DNA from: a virus
Virus record (IMG/VR): IMGVR_UViG_3300022746_000016
Location: 1-64,000 of that record
DNA: 64,000 bases
Reading direction: 5' to 3' (one strand)
Each line of letters starts with the position of its first letter. Positions within the stretch are counted from its first letter, which is position 1. The translations under genes were made by a program, and so were the position numbers. Below the pieces are notes generated by a model, which made no database searches, had not been told where the DNA came from, and was given only the letters and a program-made list of their open reading frames with translations. This document shows, piece by piece, positions 25,305 through 32,876 of this stretch.

Positions 25305-25604
25305 GTAATAAGGACAGTCAGCGAAACCTCAGGTCAAGTCAGCTTACGCTGCAAGAGCCCAAACATTATCGTTTGCATTTACTTAGTTTGCTTGATTTAC
25401 GGTCATCGCCTACCGTGCTGTCCACTTGTTTACTTGTTGCCCTGTCGAAACCATGGCATCCCCATCAAAAGTATACTAGCCGAACTCCCGAACGTCTTCA
25501 GGCTTTGTTTAACAGGTACACTCTGCACTAATACACTTTTGGTGGAGATGGCGGGAGTCGAACCCGCGTCCAGAACACTTTTCTCTTTGCTTCATACAGC
25601 AATA
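25305..25604 (-). ncRNA. ssrA: Circularly permuted (two-piece) tmRNA
   Basis: On the minus strand the acceptor piece comes first, ending GCGGG-TTCGACT-CCCGC (T arm) and CATCTCC-ACCA at 25540. After a spacer of about 75 bases follows the 5' half: GGGGATG then CCATGGTTTCGACAGG starting at 25463, matching the tmRNA 5' consensus GGGG.TG...TGG.TTCGAC. The acceptor stem GGGGATG/CATCTCC pairs fully with G3-U70, the alanine identity element. The tag frame at 25344-25376 reads ANDNVWALAA then TAA (E. coli: ANDENYALAA). GGACAG near 25418 can pair with CTGTCC near 25312. This order (acceptor half before tag half) is that of permuted tmRNAs, so processing should give two RNA pieces. Outer ends are estimates. 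Confidence 0.92.
25344..25376 (-). other. tmRNA tag reading frame, ANDNVWALAA
   Basis: GCA AAC GAT AAT GTT TGG GCT CTT GCA GCG TAA. The resume codon GCA is preceded by AGTAAAT. The LAA end is the ClpXP degradation signal seen in nearly all tmRNA tags. The tag has Trp in place of the usual Tyr or Phe. Confidence 0.92.
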
Positions 25605-25610
25605 ACTCTA

Positions 25611-25639
25611 ATTATACTCTACAATTTCTTGCAAGGCAA
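25611..25639 (-). promoter_or_regulatory. Promoter of the permuted tmRNA
   Basis: TTGCCT at 25634-25639 and TATAAT at 25611-25616 on the minus strand, 17 bp apart, immediately after the stop of the nuclease gene at 25641. Initiation about seven bases on places the RNA 5' end near 25604, just upstream of the acceptor piece. Confidence 0.8.
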
Positions 25640-25640
25640 A

Positions 25641-26294
25641 TCAGATATTGTATTTATTCTTATAGTCTAGTCGTAACTTACGGAATGGACCAATCCAGTT
25701 ATCACGTTTCTCGATAAACCATCGTGGATCGTCATTCTCAACTGCCATCAAAATTGCAAGACGACCAATAGGAATTCCAGTACGTTCTTCAAATGCAACA
25801 GCATAAGCTGCACATTGCATAAAGTAGTGGTAAATGTCTTCTCGATCTTTAGGCTTGCTTGCTGTCTTGAAGTCAATAACAGTCAGCTTACCTTGAAACT
25901 CAGCGATACAGTCAACCGTTCCAGCAACCTGTAAGTGATCAGAGTACAGTGGAGTTTCTAAGCAGTGGATGTTATCAATCTGATCGAGTAAGAACTTGAT
26001 AGAGTTGAACATCTCCAAGTCAAACATATCAGCTTCGAATACATTTCCACGAAGATAATCCTCACAATACTGGTGAATCCGAGTGCCACGTGCTGATGCT
26101 CGTCCAGAGATTCGATTAGCTTCTTCAGCACCAACTCTCTGTCGCCATTTGGCAATTCCTTCTGCAGTTGCTTGTCCTGTGATTGTTGTTACGCTTGGAT
26201 ACGAAAAACCCGATGGAGTCAGATATGTTCTTTTTCCATCGGGTCTTGTGTCACGTACTAGTTTCGCAAAATCATGATGTATAAAGTTTTTCAT
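25641..26294 (-). CDS. PD-(D/E)XK nuclease, RecB/Cas4-like
   Basis: 217 residues from ATG 26294, which overlaps the previous stop (TAATG). RGTRIHQYCEDYL, VAGTVDCIAEFQGKLTVIDFKTA and CAAYAVAFEERTG are motifs I, II/III (D..DFK) and the Q-x(3)-Y motif of RecB-type exonuclease domains. A role in DNA end processing or host DNA degradation is likely. Last protein gene before the tmRNA. Confidence 0.85.
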   Translation of the reverse strand: MKNFIHHDFAKLVRDTRPDGKRTYLTPSGFSYPSVTTITGQATAEGIAKWRQRVGAEEANRISGRASARGTRIHQYCEDYLRGNVFEADMFDLEMFNSIKFLLDQIDNIHCLETPLYSDHLQVAGTVDCIAEFQGKLTVIDFKTASKPKDREDIYHYFMQCAAYAVAFEERTGIPIGRLAILMAVENDDPRWFIEKRDNWIGPFRKLRLDYKNKYNI

Positions 26295-26914
26295 TAAGTC
26301 AGTAGGTGAATACACTCATTGTAATGTTTAATTCTGTCTTCTAGACCAATGTATCCACCATTGATTTTCTTGGTCATAGTTTTAATGTCACCGATATCTG
26401 CTTCATTATTCAGCTTGTTCTTATTCCAGAACCAAATAGCTGACATCAAAGCAAAGTCACGATCCGCTGTAACCCAGTCTGGGTTGTTTACTACGTTCTC
26501 CCAGTCTTCGAACATTTCTTTGGCAAATGCCGTATAGTTCGCACGTCCAGTCAACTGAATTGGACCACGTCCACGGAAACGATATCCGTCTCCTGATTCT
26601 GGACCGCCATTACCCATGCGGTTAGCATAGATTTTGTTCGCAATCATTTCTGGCTTGCGAGCGTATGGTGTAGCTTCTTCAATTGTTGGGAAATACTTTC
26701 TGAAGATGCTATTCAATCCTTGTGCAGAATAGTTTAGGTTCTCTTCAAAAACAGTCCAACCACCAGACTCATGACCACATTGAGCTAAGAAAGCAGCAAC
26801 ACGTTGTGGTGTATTAATATCGTAAGTTGGAAATACTTCGTTCATCGAAGCTGCCCAAGATTCTGGATCTTGAGCGCGAGGAAATAATTGCTTAAATTGT
26901 TCTGCAGTTATCAT
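26294..26914 (-). CDS. GH19 chitinase-type endolysin
   Basis: 206 residues, single domain. FLAQCGHESGGW contains catalytic acid Glu49, FEENLNYSA the second acid Glu58, then RFRGRGPIQLTGRANY and SAIWFWNKNKLN. GH19 phage enzymes cut peptidoglycan glycan strands. There is no signal peptide, so it needs a holin. The same fold occurs inside the gp5 spike of this phage. Confidence 0.92.
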   Translation of the reverse strand: MITAEQFKQLFPRAQDPESWAASMNEVFPTYDINTPQRVAAFLAQCGHESGGWTVFEENLNYSAQGLNSIFRKYFPTIEEATPYARKPEMIANKIYANRMGNGGPESGDGYRFRGRGPIQLTGRANYTAFAKEMFEDWENVVNNPDWVTADRDFALMSAIWFWNKNKLNNEADIGDIKTMTKKINGGYIGLEDRIKHYNECIHLLT

Positions 26915-27684
26915 TGTTTCTTCTCATAGAAATCCTCATATTTAAGTTTAGCCAAAATATAGTCTTTCACGAGAGAAGATCTCACGATATCGTCAACAGT
27001 AAACTCGATACGAGTAAAAGCACTCATGTGGTGAGCAATGTCAAAGAATTTTAAAATTCCAGTAACGTCGCTTTTTCTTTTTGTCAAGTCTGTCTGGCGA
27101 TAATCACCACACCACATAATTTTAGAGCGATAACCGACACGAGTCATAACGGTATCAATCTCTTCATAAGTCAAGTTCTGCATCTCGTCAACGATAATGA
27201 TAGCATCATCGAATGACATACCACGAATAAACGAGGTAGAGATAAACTGAATATGTCCCTGCTCTTCTAATCTATCCCATGCGTCTTTGCGACCGAATAA
27301 AGTCTCGCAGATTTGACGATATGGTTGCTCATAAATTTCCATCTTCTCATTAACATCACCTGGAAGATGTCCAATCTCTCGACCTTGTACTGCTGAACGC
27401 ACTACAATAATCTTATCGAATGGATTTGATTTATCTAATACTTCTTCAATCGCTTTATACAAAGCACAGAAGGTCTTTCCTGTTCCTGCAACACCATGGA
27501 GTGCTACAAAATAATCACCACGTTTGTATGAGTCAAAGAATAATTTCTGATTCTGTGTTAGAGGGTCAAACGTTTTTAAGTCATCAATCCTTAATTTTAA
27601 GTGGTTATTTATTGGTTTGTCTTTCGTCTTAGGCTCACTTTGTACATTATCTAAAGGTCTTGTTTTTGCTGCTGCACGAGCCAT
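26911..27684 (-). CDS. phoH: PhoH-like ATPase
   Basis: 257 residues. A basic disordered N-terminus (1-35) precedes TQNQKLFFDSYKRGDYFVAL, Walker A GVAGTGKT (64-71), VRSAVQGREIGHLPGDVNEKM and Walker B DDAIIIVDEMQN. This is the PhoH/NTPase family common in T4-like phages, an RNA-helicase-related ATPase whose phage role is unknown. Coupled by four bases to the endolysin gene. Confidence 0.92.
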   Translation of the reverse strand: MARAAAKTRPLDNVQSEPKTKDKPINNHLKLRIDDLKTFDPLTQNQKLFFDSYKRGDYFVALHGVAGTGKTFCALYKAIEEVLDKSNPFDKIIVVRSAVQGREIGHLPGDVNEKMEIYEQPYRQICETLFGRKDAWDRLEEQGHIQFISTSFIRGMSFDDAIIIVDEMQNLTYEEIDTVMTRVGYRSKIMWCGDYRQTDLTKRKSDVTGILKFFDIAHHMSAFTRIEFTVDDIVRSSLVKDYILAKLKYEDFYEKKQ

Positions 27685-27693
27685 CAGGTTTCC

Positions 27694-27795
27694 TTATTTC
27701 GGTTTTCGTTTTTTAATAATATGACGACCGATAGTAACCCCACGACGTTTCGTTGGAGCAGTAGTAGGTTTTGGTTTCTTCGGTTTAGTTGCCAT
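27694..27795 (-). CDS. Very small basic protein
   Basis: 33 residues, about 40% Lys/Arg (KPKKPKPTTAPTKRR, then GRHIIKKRKPK). Fills the gap between the PhoH and FmdB-like genes. Could be a nucleic-acid-binding peptide. Only the open frame and composition support it. Confidence 0.5.
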   Translation of the reverse strand: MATKPKKPKPTTAPTKRRGVTIGRHIIKKRKPK

Positions 27796-27797
27796 AA

Positions 27798-28046
27798 TTA
27801 TAATTGAGATGATGATTTTTCTAATTGACTTCCAGGTGTTTTCTCATGGATTCTTTGTAAGACCTCCTTGAACCCACTATCGAATTTCCTTGTTGATGAA
27901 AGTTTGGTTGGGTCACCAAACGCTACAGCTTGGATAACAGTTTCCAACTGTGGATTCTCTGCTCTGAACGTATCAAGTTCAGAGATCTTCATAATCTTCT
28001 CAAATTGTTCGCCTGTTTCTTTATTGCGAAATACATATGTTGGCAT
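27798..28046 (-). CDS. FmdB-like conserved phage protein without zinc cysteines
   Basis: 82 residues. PTYVFRNKETGEQFEKIMKI and later FDSGFKEVLQRIHEKTPGS match a phage form of the FmdB/CxxC regulatory family that has lost the zinc-binding cysteines. Function unknown. GAGGAGAC is a strong Shine-Dalgarno site. Confidence 0.72.
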   Translation of the reverse strand: MPTYVFRNKETGEQFEKIMKISELDTFRAENPQLETVIQAVAFGDPTKLSSTRKFDSGFKEVLQRIHEKTPGSQLEKSSSQL

Positions 28047-28065
28047 AAAGTCTCCTCGTTTTTAT

Positions 28066-28599
28066 TTAGCGGATCCACGAGGGCGTTTCACGTTTTTTCC
28101 AAGAAAACATTCTTTTCTTGTCGCCATTGTAGTAATTGTGATATGACTGAATAGAGTCTCCAGCAACCTTATATTCATCTGGCATGGCTGGAGTTGGCTC
28201 AGTGAAAGCACCAACAGGAATTTTCTTGGGTGTAGATGAAAGGACTTCTACTAGTCTTTCGGTTGCGTGAACACGTTGATAACGATGGGTGTATTCAGCA
28301 CACAACTCTCTGAAGAGGTTCCAGAGGTAGATGTAGTTTTCGGTTGACTGTCTGGTCCAAATAGCACTAGGATGATTGTTATGAGTAGCAGAATAAAGTA
28401 CGTTATCGCGACTGTCTGGTAAAGTCCAGGTCTTTTTCTTTCGTCCAGAAACAGACAAACCAACAGACTCAGTGCCATCAAGGATACGGTGAGCAGTAGA
28501 CAAGAGTTGAGCATATTCGAGGATCATTTTGACGCAGTGCTTATCAACGTGTTGTTGAGCGCAGATGCGAGGGTCATTGTGTAGATAAAAGATGTTCAT
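28066..28599 (-). CDS. Conserved phage protein, Pyr_excise-like, leaderless start
   Basis: 177 residues. MNIFYLHNDPRICAQQHVDK, then CVKMILEYAQLLS, and the late NNHPSAIWTRQS are typical of a conserved phage family that I associate with pyrimidine-dimer glycosylase-like (Pyr_excise) proteins; that link is weak. The family begins MNIF, so the ATG at 28599 is right, and it lies six bases after TATAAT: the mRNA should be leaderless. Confidence 0.7.
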   Translation of the reverse strand: MNIFYLHNDPRICAQQHVDKHCVKMILEYAQLLSTAHRILDGTESVGLSVSGRKKKTWTLPDSRDNVLYSATHNNHPSAIWTRQSTENYIYLWNLFRELCAEYTHRYQRVHATERLVEVLSSTPKKIPVGAFTEPTPAMPDEYKVAGDSIQSYHNYYNGDKKRMFSWKKRETPSWIR

Positions 28600-28605
28600 A
28601 GTATA

Positions 28606-28634
28606 ATTATACTACAACTCTGCAAAAAAGTCAA
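28606..28634 (-). promoter_or_regulatory. Early promoter TTGACT-N17-TATAAT, leaderless type
   Basis: TTGACT at 28629-28634, TATAAT at 28606-28611, six bases (TATACT) and then ATG on the minus strand. Confidence 0.8.
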
Positions 28635-28921
28635 GGGGTTGTACCTAAGTCTGTTACAGGTGGAATCCAGATGACACTATTTTTCAATTTAACACGAGGT
28701 ACATCTACCCATCCTATACGCAGAATAGGTACTCCATATTCATCATGTTCGTGAATTTGAACTTGCAGACCAACACGTTCAACATTATTATTATCGTCTA
28801 AATGTTCTGCAACACGAAATTCATAAGACAAAGGTTTAACAAACTGCACAGGCATTGCAGGTGGAACTGCAGGAGTTGGGGGTGTTACAAAAATTTGTTT
28901 AGTGTTTAAAGATAATTGCAT
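28631..28921 (-). CDS. Hypothetical protein
   Basis: 96 residues: Pro-rich start (FVTPPTPAVPPAMPV), then beta-rich sequence ending VIWIPPVTDLGTTP. No known domain. One-base overlap with the next gene. Its 3' end contains the -35 box of the following promoter. Confidence 0.6.
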   Translation of the reverse strand: MQLSLNTKQIFVTPPTPAVPPAMPVQFVKPLSYEFRVAEHLDDNNNVERVGLQVQIHEHDEYGVPILRIGWVDVPRVKLKNSVIWIPPVTDLGTTP

Positions 28922-29208
28922 TATAAAACCATTCTCAATAATCCGATTGTGTCAATACTTGTTAGCAAGATGTAGTTAGCCAACATCCCAAATGATTTCC
29001 TAGTGTAAGCAGCCCAAGCATAAAGAGCACAGCCACTAATCCAGATAGGATATAGTACAAGAAGAGGAGGATTGGGGACTGTGACTGCCATCGTGATACT
29101 GCAGCCAATGCTAATAGCCCAAGCAAGCAACTCAATAATAAATCGAACAGGGTGGCTTTTATAATCATCTTTGATCCAAGCTAAAGTGTTTATGAAAATA
29201 TCGTTCAT
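28921..29208 (-). CDS. Membrane protein, three hydrophobic segments
   Basis: 95 residues, hydrophobic at about 22-43, 47-66 and 74-93. ILLTSIDTIGLLRM near the end resembles small phage membrane proteins of the PnuC/DUF type, but no substrate motif is visible. Overlaps the phosphatase gene by four bases. Confidence 0.65.
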   Translation of the reverse strand: MNDIFINTLAWIKDDYKSHPVRFIIELLAWAISIGCSITMAVTVPNPPLLVLYPIWISGCALYAWAAYTRKSFGMLANYILLTSIDTIGLLRMVL

Positions 29209-29708
29209 GAGTGTTTACGCAATACTTCTAACGTAAGAATTTGCTTCAATATAGAGTTTAATTGATCGATGGTATCTTTAGCATTCGTATGAAGAATACC
29301 ATAACCACCAGCTTCTTTAAAAGGAGTAATACAACCAATTGAATCGTCAATAAGAATAGAAGTTGGAGTGGCGTATTGAGCCTTTTCTTCTTTACTGCGA
29401 ACGAAATTTGCTTTGTATGGGATGTTTTTAGCGTTGAGCCACTTCAATTTTTGCATTTTAGCAGCATCACCTTGAAATGGGTCATGTGTGCCCATTGATG
29501 TTAGAATCTCAATGTTGATTCCTTGCAGTTTTGACACGTGATTCAACAATTCTTGAGTGTCTGGCATAAAATCCAGCTTCTCAAAGATGTGATGATCCAG
29601 AACAGAGGCTCGAAATTTCTTTCGATCATCACGATTCGGGTCAAATTTGTCATATTCCTTGTGAAAATCGGCAAGGACACCGTCCATATCAAGATAAAGT
29701 GTAATCAT
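29205..29708 (-). CDS. HAD phosphatase, 5'(3')-deoxyribonucleotidase-like, leaderless start
   Basis: 167 residues. Motif I DMDGVLADF at 7-15; motif II ILTSMG; motif IV ILIDDSIGCITPF. This is the C-type 5'(3')-deoxyribonucleotidase group found in phages, which would trim (d)NMP pools. ATG 29708 lies six bases after TAAAAT, so the message is probably leaderless. Confidence 0.85.
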   Translation of the reverse strand: MITLYLDMDGVLADFHKEYDKFDPNRDDRKKFRASVLDHHIFEKLDFMPDTQELLNHVSKLQGINIEILTSMGTHDPFQGDAAKMQKLKWLNAKNIPYKANFVRSKEEKAQYATPTSILIDDSIGCITPFKEAGGYGILHTNAKDTIDQLNSILKQILTLEVLRKHS

Positions 29709-29714
29709 AATGTT

Positions 29715-29743
29715 ATTTTACTTCAAATTTCACAAAAATTCAA
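29715..29743 (-). promoter_or_regulatory. Early promoter TTGAAT-N17-TAAAAT, leaderless type
   Basis: TTGAAT at 29738-29743 and TAAAAT at 29715-29720 on the minus strand, then six bases to the ATG. Weaker match than its siblings but the same geometry. Confidence 0.55.
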
Positions 29744-29744
29744 C

Positions 29745-30119
29745 TTATTTCACGAATTTTGTAAAATCTGGTGGTTTCCAACCTTCTGGTTTCAGAATTT
29801 TACCGTCTTCACGACGACGAACAAGCCCAGTAACAGGGTCAATCTTGGATAAATTGGATTTTGCACCTTCGTCCCAGATATTTTCACAATCCCAACCACG
29901 TGATTTCATATATCCGATGATAACCCACATCATATCGAAGCAAGCATCAATTTCTTCAACAGTATCATCAGTGTAGAAGGCTTCTAAGAACTCATGATAC
30001 TCTTCATCGATGAGTTTTTTGTATAATTTTGATTGATCAGTCTCACCGATAGGTTTTACTGGCACTTGTTGGCCAACTGCAGAGAGAAATACTGATACGT
30101 CTGTGAATGTTTTGCTCAT
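29745..30119 (-). CDS. MazG-like nucleotide pyrophosphohydrolase
   Basis: 124 residues from ATG 30119 (AGGATT upstream). LIDEEYHEFLEAFYTDDTVEEIDACFDMMWV gives the EExxE...ExxD metal-binding helices of the all-alpha NTP-PPase family. The C-terminal SKIDPVTGLVRRREDGKILK is a motif I know from phage members. It probably cleaves a nucleoside triphosphate; substrate unknown. Confidence 0.82.
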   Translation of the reverse strand: MSKTFTDVSVFLSAVGQQVPVKPIGETDQSKLYKKLIDEEYHEFLEAFYTDDTVEEIDACFDMMWVIIGYMKSRGWDCENIWDEGAKSNLSKIDPVTGLVRRREDGKILKPEGWKPPDFTKFVK

Positions 30120-30123
30120 AATT

Positions 30124-30267
30124 TTAATCCTGTTCAATTAGTCGCCATCGCAACTCTTTGTTTTCTTGCCTTAGGTTTTCGTTTTCGTGTTCTAGTCGGT
30201 TAATACGAATCATCAAAGCAAGAACGGCTTCTTCGATGTCGTCGAGTTTTAACTCAAGTTGTTTCAT
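30124..30267 (-). CDS. Small coiled-coil protein
   Basis: 47 residues, almost entirely one amphipathic helix with a leucine-zipper pattern (LELKLDDIEEAVLALMIRIN, then RLEHENENLRQENKELR). Expected to dimerise. The position between two operon genes and clean overlap spacing support it. Confidence 0.65.
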   Translation of the reverse strand: MKQLELKLDDIEEAVLALMIRINRLEHENENLRQENKELRWRLIEQD

Positions 30268-30301
30268 AGTGGCTTCCAAGTGAATGATACTTTCTTATCT
30301 A

Positions 30302-30634
30302 TCATTCATATGGTAACTCTAAGAAGTCTGTGTCTTCCTCAAGAATCTGAATAAGAGCACCCTCATCTGCAGCGCGTTTAATCATACCATCGAGAATACC
30401 CCAAGTATAACCAGTGGCTCCATAAGAACGCTCACGGCATTCATATACAGAACCAGAACTACCCTCGAAATGATATACACCATCAACGAGAGTAGCCTTA
30501 GTAATACCTGAGTTTAATTTCCATGAGTCGCCATTGAGATATCCACCACCCCAAGAACCAAAAACACGATAGTGAGTTTTAGCATTATTGGTAATAGATA
30601 CAACCATCCAACGATCTGGATTATATGTACTCAT
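30302..30634 (-). CDS. Conserved phage hypothetical protein
   Basis: 110 residues, rich in Gly/Tyr/Trp: YNPDRWMVV, HYRVFGSWGGGYLNGDSWKL, ATGYTWGILDGMI. Matches a family I know only as hypothetical in phages and a few bacteria. Four-base overlap with the next gene. Confidence 0.7.
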   Translation of the reverse strand: MSTYNPDRWMVVSITNNAKTHYRVFGSWGGGYLNGDSWKLNSGITKATLVDGVYHFEGSSGSVYECRERSYGATGYTWGILDGMIKRAADEGALIQILEEDTDFLELPYE

Positions 30635-30822
30635 TTTCCAAGTACCCAGTTCTCTGCATAATCTTCAGCGTCATCAATCACATCAAATGTTGCAGTAAAA
30701 TAAGTACCAGCTTCATTTCGAATAGAGACTTTATATTCTTTAGTCTCCAAGTCTTTATAAACGCTGGCGCTACGATTGTTTTCTTCTCCGATATACTCAG
30801 AGACTAGTTTGATTGCACTCAT
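30631..30822 (-). CDS. Small conserved hypothetical protein
   Basis: 63 residues, beta-rich (SASVYKDLETKEYKVSIRNE, TYFTATFDVIDDAEDYAENW). No known function. Overlaps both neighbours by four bases. Confidence 0.65.
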   Translation of the reverse strand: MSAIKLVSEYIGEENNRSASVYKDLETKEYKVSIRNEAGTYFTATFDVIDDAEDYAENWVLGK

Positions 30823-31751
30823 ACTTCTACTACTTTCAATTTAAAGTTATCAGCGATCTCTTCGTGTCCGATGTATCCACGAGGATTACACACGATACGA
30901 GTATCACCAATCATATAATCAAATGCTTCATGGGTGTGGCCATGAGTCCACAACTTGATAGCTGGACGATCCAAGATAAACTCAGACAAGTCGCTATGGT
31001 ATCCACCATTCATTACTTGGTCATCCTTATAGCGAGGATGGCAAGACGTATGAGATGGAGTGTGATGACCAACGACCACAACAGACTTCCAAGGTGGAGT
31101 CTCAGAAACCATAAAGCTGATGTAATCCAAACACTTCTTGTGTTCTTCAACTGCATCTTCTGGACAGAAGGTTGCAGTGCGAGTTTTGAACACAGTTTTT
31201 AGTCTCTGTTCTGCAGGTAAGGCTTGGAATTCTTCGTCAGTCATTCCAACTGGTTTGTCTTTGAGAACTTCTGTACGATAGCTGACTTCACGATTGCTGT
31301 TTTCCACGCAACGGAAATCATTCATCATACGCTTCATCGCATGCAACGTGAGTGGGTCTTCTTTGTTCATATCAGTCCACAGAGTAGAACCGATGAAACG
31401 AACATCGCCAAGATCAAACACTTCACGATCCAAGATGTGAAGATTAGTGTGATGCGCCAGCTTACGCTTCAATTCATTTAGAGTGAATTTAAAGTCGCCA
31501 TGATAATGTTCGTGATTACCTGCAACGTAGACTACGTGAGGGAACTGGAAACAAACACGATTGAAAAAGTCATGGAAACGTTGAGAACGTGCGCGCGCAA
31601 AACCCATCTCTTCTTGACGACGATCGTACATATCCAAATCACGTTCGACAAGGATATCCCCAGACAAGATGAGTACATCCACGTTGTCTTCGTTCTTGAT
31701 GTTAAGGTCACCAAACTCTAGATGTAGGTCTGAACACACACCGATTTTCAT
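30819..31751 (-). CDS. Metallophosphoesterase
   Basis: 310 residues. Calcineurin-like motifs in order: SDLHLEF (8-14), LILSGDIL, VAGNHEHYHGDF, VGHHTPSHTS, THGHTHEAFDY. A two-metal phosphoesterase; the substrate may be a nucleotide or RNA. The insertion with conserved CVENSNREVSYRTEVL is typical of a phage subgroup. Coupled by ATGA to the preceding small gene. Confidence 0.88.
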   Translation of the reverse strand: MKIGVCSDLHLEFGDLNIKNEDNVDVLILSGDILVERDLDMYDRRQEEMGFARARSQRFHDFFNRVCFQFPHVVYVAGNHEHYHGDFKFTLNELKRKLAHHTNLHILDREVFDLGDVRFIGSTLWTDMNKEDPLTLHAMKRMMNDFRCVENSNREVSYRTEVLKDKPVGMTDEEFQALPAEQRLKTVFKTRTATFCPEDAVEEHKKCLDYISFMVSETPPWKSVVVVGHHTPSHTSCHPRYKDDQVMNGGYHSDLSEFILDRPAIKLWTHGHTHEAFDYMIGDTRIVCNPRGYIGHEEIADNFKLKVVEV

Positions 31752-31888
31752 TCTGTTTCTTTCCTGTTGTAATAGTCGAACATGCGCACATAGTACGCAA
31801 ATTGTCGAGGATGATGTTCGAAGTTTGGCAGTTCACCAAAGTATTCTTCCATAGCCTCATACTTGGCCAATGCTTCTTCGTCAGTCAT
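31748..31888 (-). CDS. Small conserved phage protein
   Basis: 46 residues: acidic start (TDEEALAKYEAMEEYFGE), then LPNFEHHPRQFAYYVRMFDY, a compact conserved motif I have seen in other phage small proteins. ATGA overlap with the phosphoesterase gene. Confidence 0.65.
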   Translation of the reverse strand: MTDEEALAKYEAMEEYFGELPNFEHHPRQFAYYVRMFDYYNRKETE

Positions 31889-31897
31889 ATGTATATT

Positions 31898-32002
31898 TTA
31901 GTCTAAAAGAAGAATAAAGGCAAGTATTAATGCCAGACCTGGATTGCCTGTGGCTACAAGAGCCAATGCAACTACCCAGCCCATAAAGTTAGCTTCACTC
32001 AC
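31898..32002 (-). CDS. Very small membrane peptide, GTG start
   Basis: 34 residues (MGWVVALALVATGN core, then a second hydrophobic half). GTG at 32002 has GGAG eight bases upstream and lies within the end of the previous gene. One or two membrane passes. Supported only by composition and Shine-Dalgarno. Confidence 0.4.
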   Translation of the reverse strand: MSEANFMGWVVALALVATGNPGLALILAFILLLD

Positions 32003-32150
32003 ACAGTATCTCCACAGCTTCGATCAACAGTTCTAGTAATTCGGAATTGGACAATTCATCCAACTCGTTAGGAGAGATATCCAACTCCACCATTAGATCT
32101 GGATACTCTCGCATCAATTCACTGATACGTTCAATTACTAAATTTCTCAT
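31995..32150 (-). CDS. Small acidic helical protein
   Basis: 51 residues: RNLVIERISELMREYPDLMV followed by LDISPNELDELSNSELLELL. Ends in a GTGAGTGA overlap with the next start and begins with an ATGA overlap, so it is part of a coupled string. Confidence 0.6.
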   Translation of the reverse strand: MRNLVIERISELMREYPDLMVELDISPNELDELSNSELLELLIEAVEILCE

Positions 32151-32704
32151 CGAATTAGACTCCGCGCAACAACTAGATCTTTACCTTTCATCCAGACACA
32201 TTCGTCGAGGATGACACCATTTCGTACAGTACCTTCTTGCAGCAAATGGAACAACGACTGCACTGTAATCTCGAACTCTACACCACGAGGATCCAAAACC
32301 TTGAACAGCTTATTACCACGATAGCGATTCACTGTATCAATAATCTTGAAACCTTCCACTGGAACGTTATCCCAAATCTTGGGTGCATACAACTTATCGA
32401 TGGGACGATCGTAGTTTACAACAGTGTAGGGATGACCATTGGCATTAGGTGTGTTTGGAGTATATTTCCACTCAGAACCCTTCTCCCATGGCTCACCATT
32501 CTTCTCATAGTACCCATCATAAGCCCAACTATGCTGAGTGCTCTTACGCTTGGCATCCGTAGCCTTGTTAGGCTCATGTGGATGGAGGAAACCGAAATTA
32601 TGCTCGATCTCGTTTTTGATCGCCCAATTTCCAGGTACAGGATATTCGTTTTCAACCCTCTTCTGAGAAACCACGTAAATTTGATCAGGAACTTTTTTAG
32701 ACAT
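32147..32704 (-). CDS. Conserved phage hypothetical protein
   Basis: 185 residues from ATG 32704, with GGAG six bases upstream. KKVPDQIYVVSQKRVENEY, GNWAIKNEIEHNFGFLHPHE and WAYDGYYEKNG recall a family common in large phages, without known function. Rich in aromatic residues and Asn. The C-terminal part holds FEITVQSLFHLLQEGTV. Confidence 0.7.
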   Translation of the reverse strand: MSKKVPDQIYVVSQKRVENEYPVPGNWAIKNEIEHNFGFLHPHEPNKATDAKRKSTQHSWAYDGYYEKNGEPWEKGSEWKYTPNTPNANGHPYTVVNYDRPIDKLYAPKIWDNVPVEGFKIIDTVNRYRGNKLFKVLDPRGVEFEITVQSLFHLLQEGTVRNGVILDECVWMKGKDLVVARSLIR

Positions 32705-32876
32705 CGACATCTCCAATACAACCGCAAAAGGGTAGACCCCACACAACTGCAAGACCAATCCAACAATCTGGACTTACAGAACCATTATCAAGATAGACTC
32801 CAACAAGAGAGCCCACGAACATACCCAGAACTCCGATGAAGAGCCAGAATAATACAGTCATCCCATCGTTACTCAT
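32697..32876 (-). CDS. Small two-pass membrane protein
   Basis: 59 residues, hydrophobic at about 7-28 (VLFWLFIGVLGMFVGSLVGV) and 38-53. Three cysteines in the second half. TAATG overlap with the upstream gene. Confidence 0.55.
   Translation of the reverse strand: MSNDGMTVLFWLFIGVLGMFVGSLVGVYLDNGSVSPDCWIGLAVVWGLPFCGCIGDVDV

Noticed and set aside
25290-25670. A 126-codon plus-strand open frame across the tmRNA region
   Set aside because: It runs antisense through the tmRNA tag, T arm and promoter, and its sequence is unlike any protein. The RNA gene explains the conservation.
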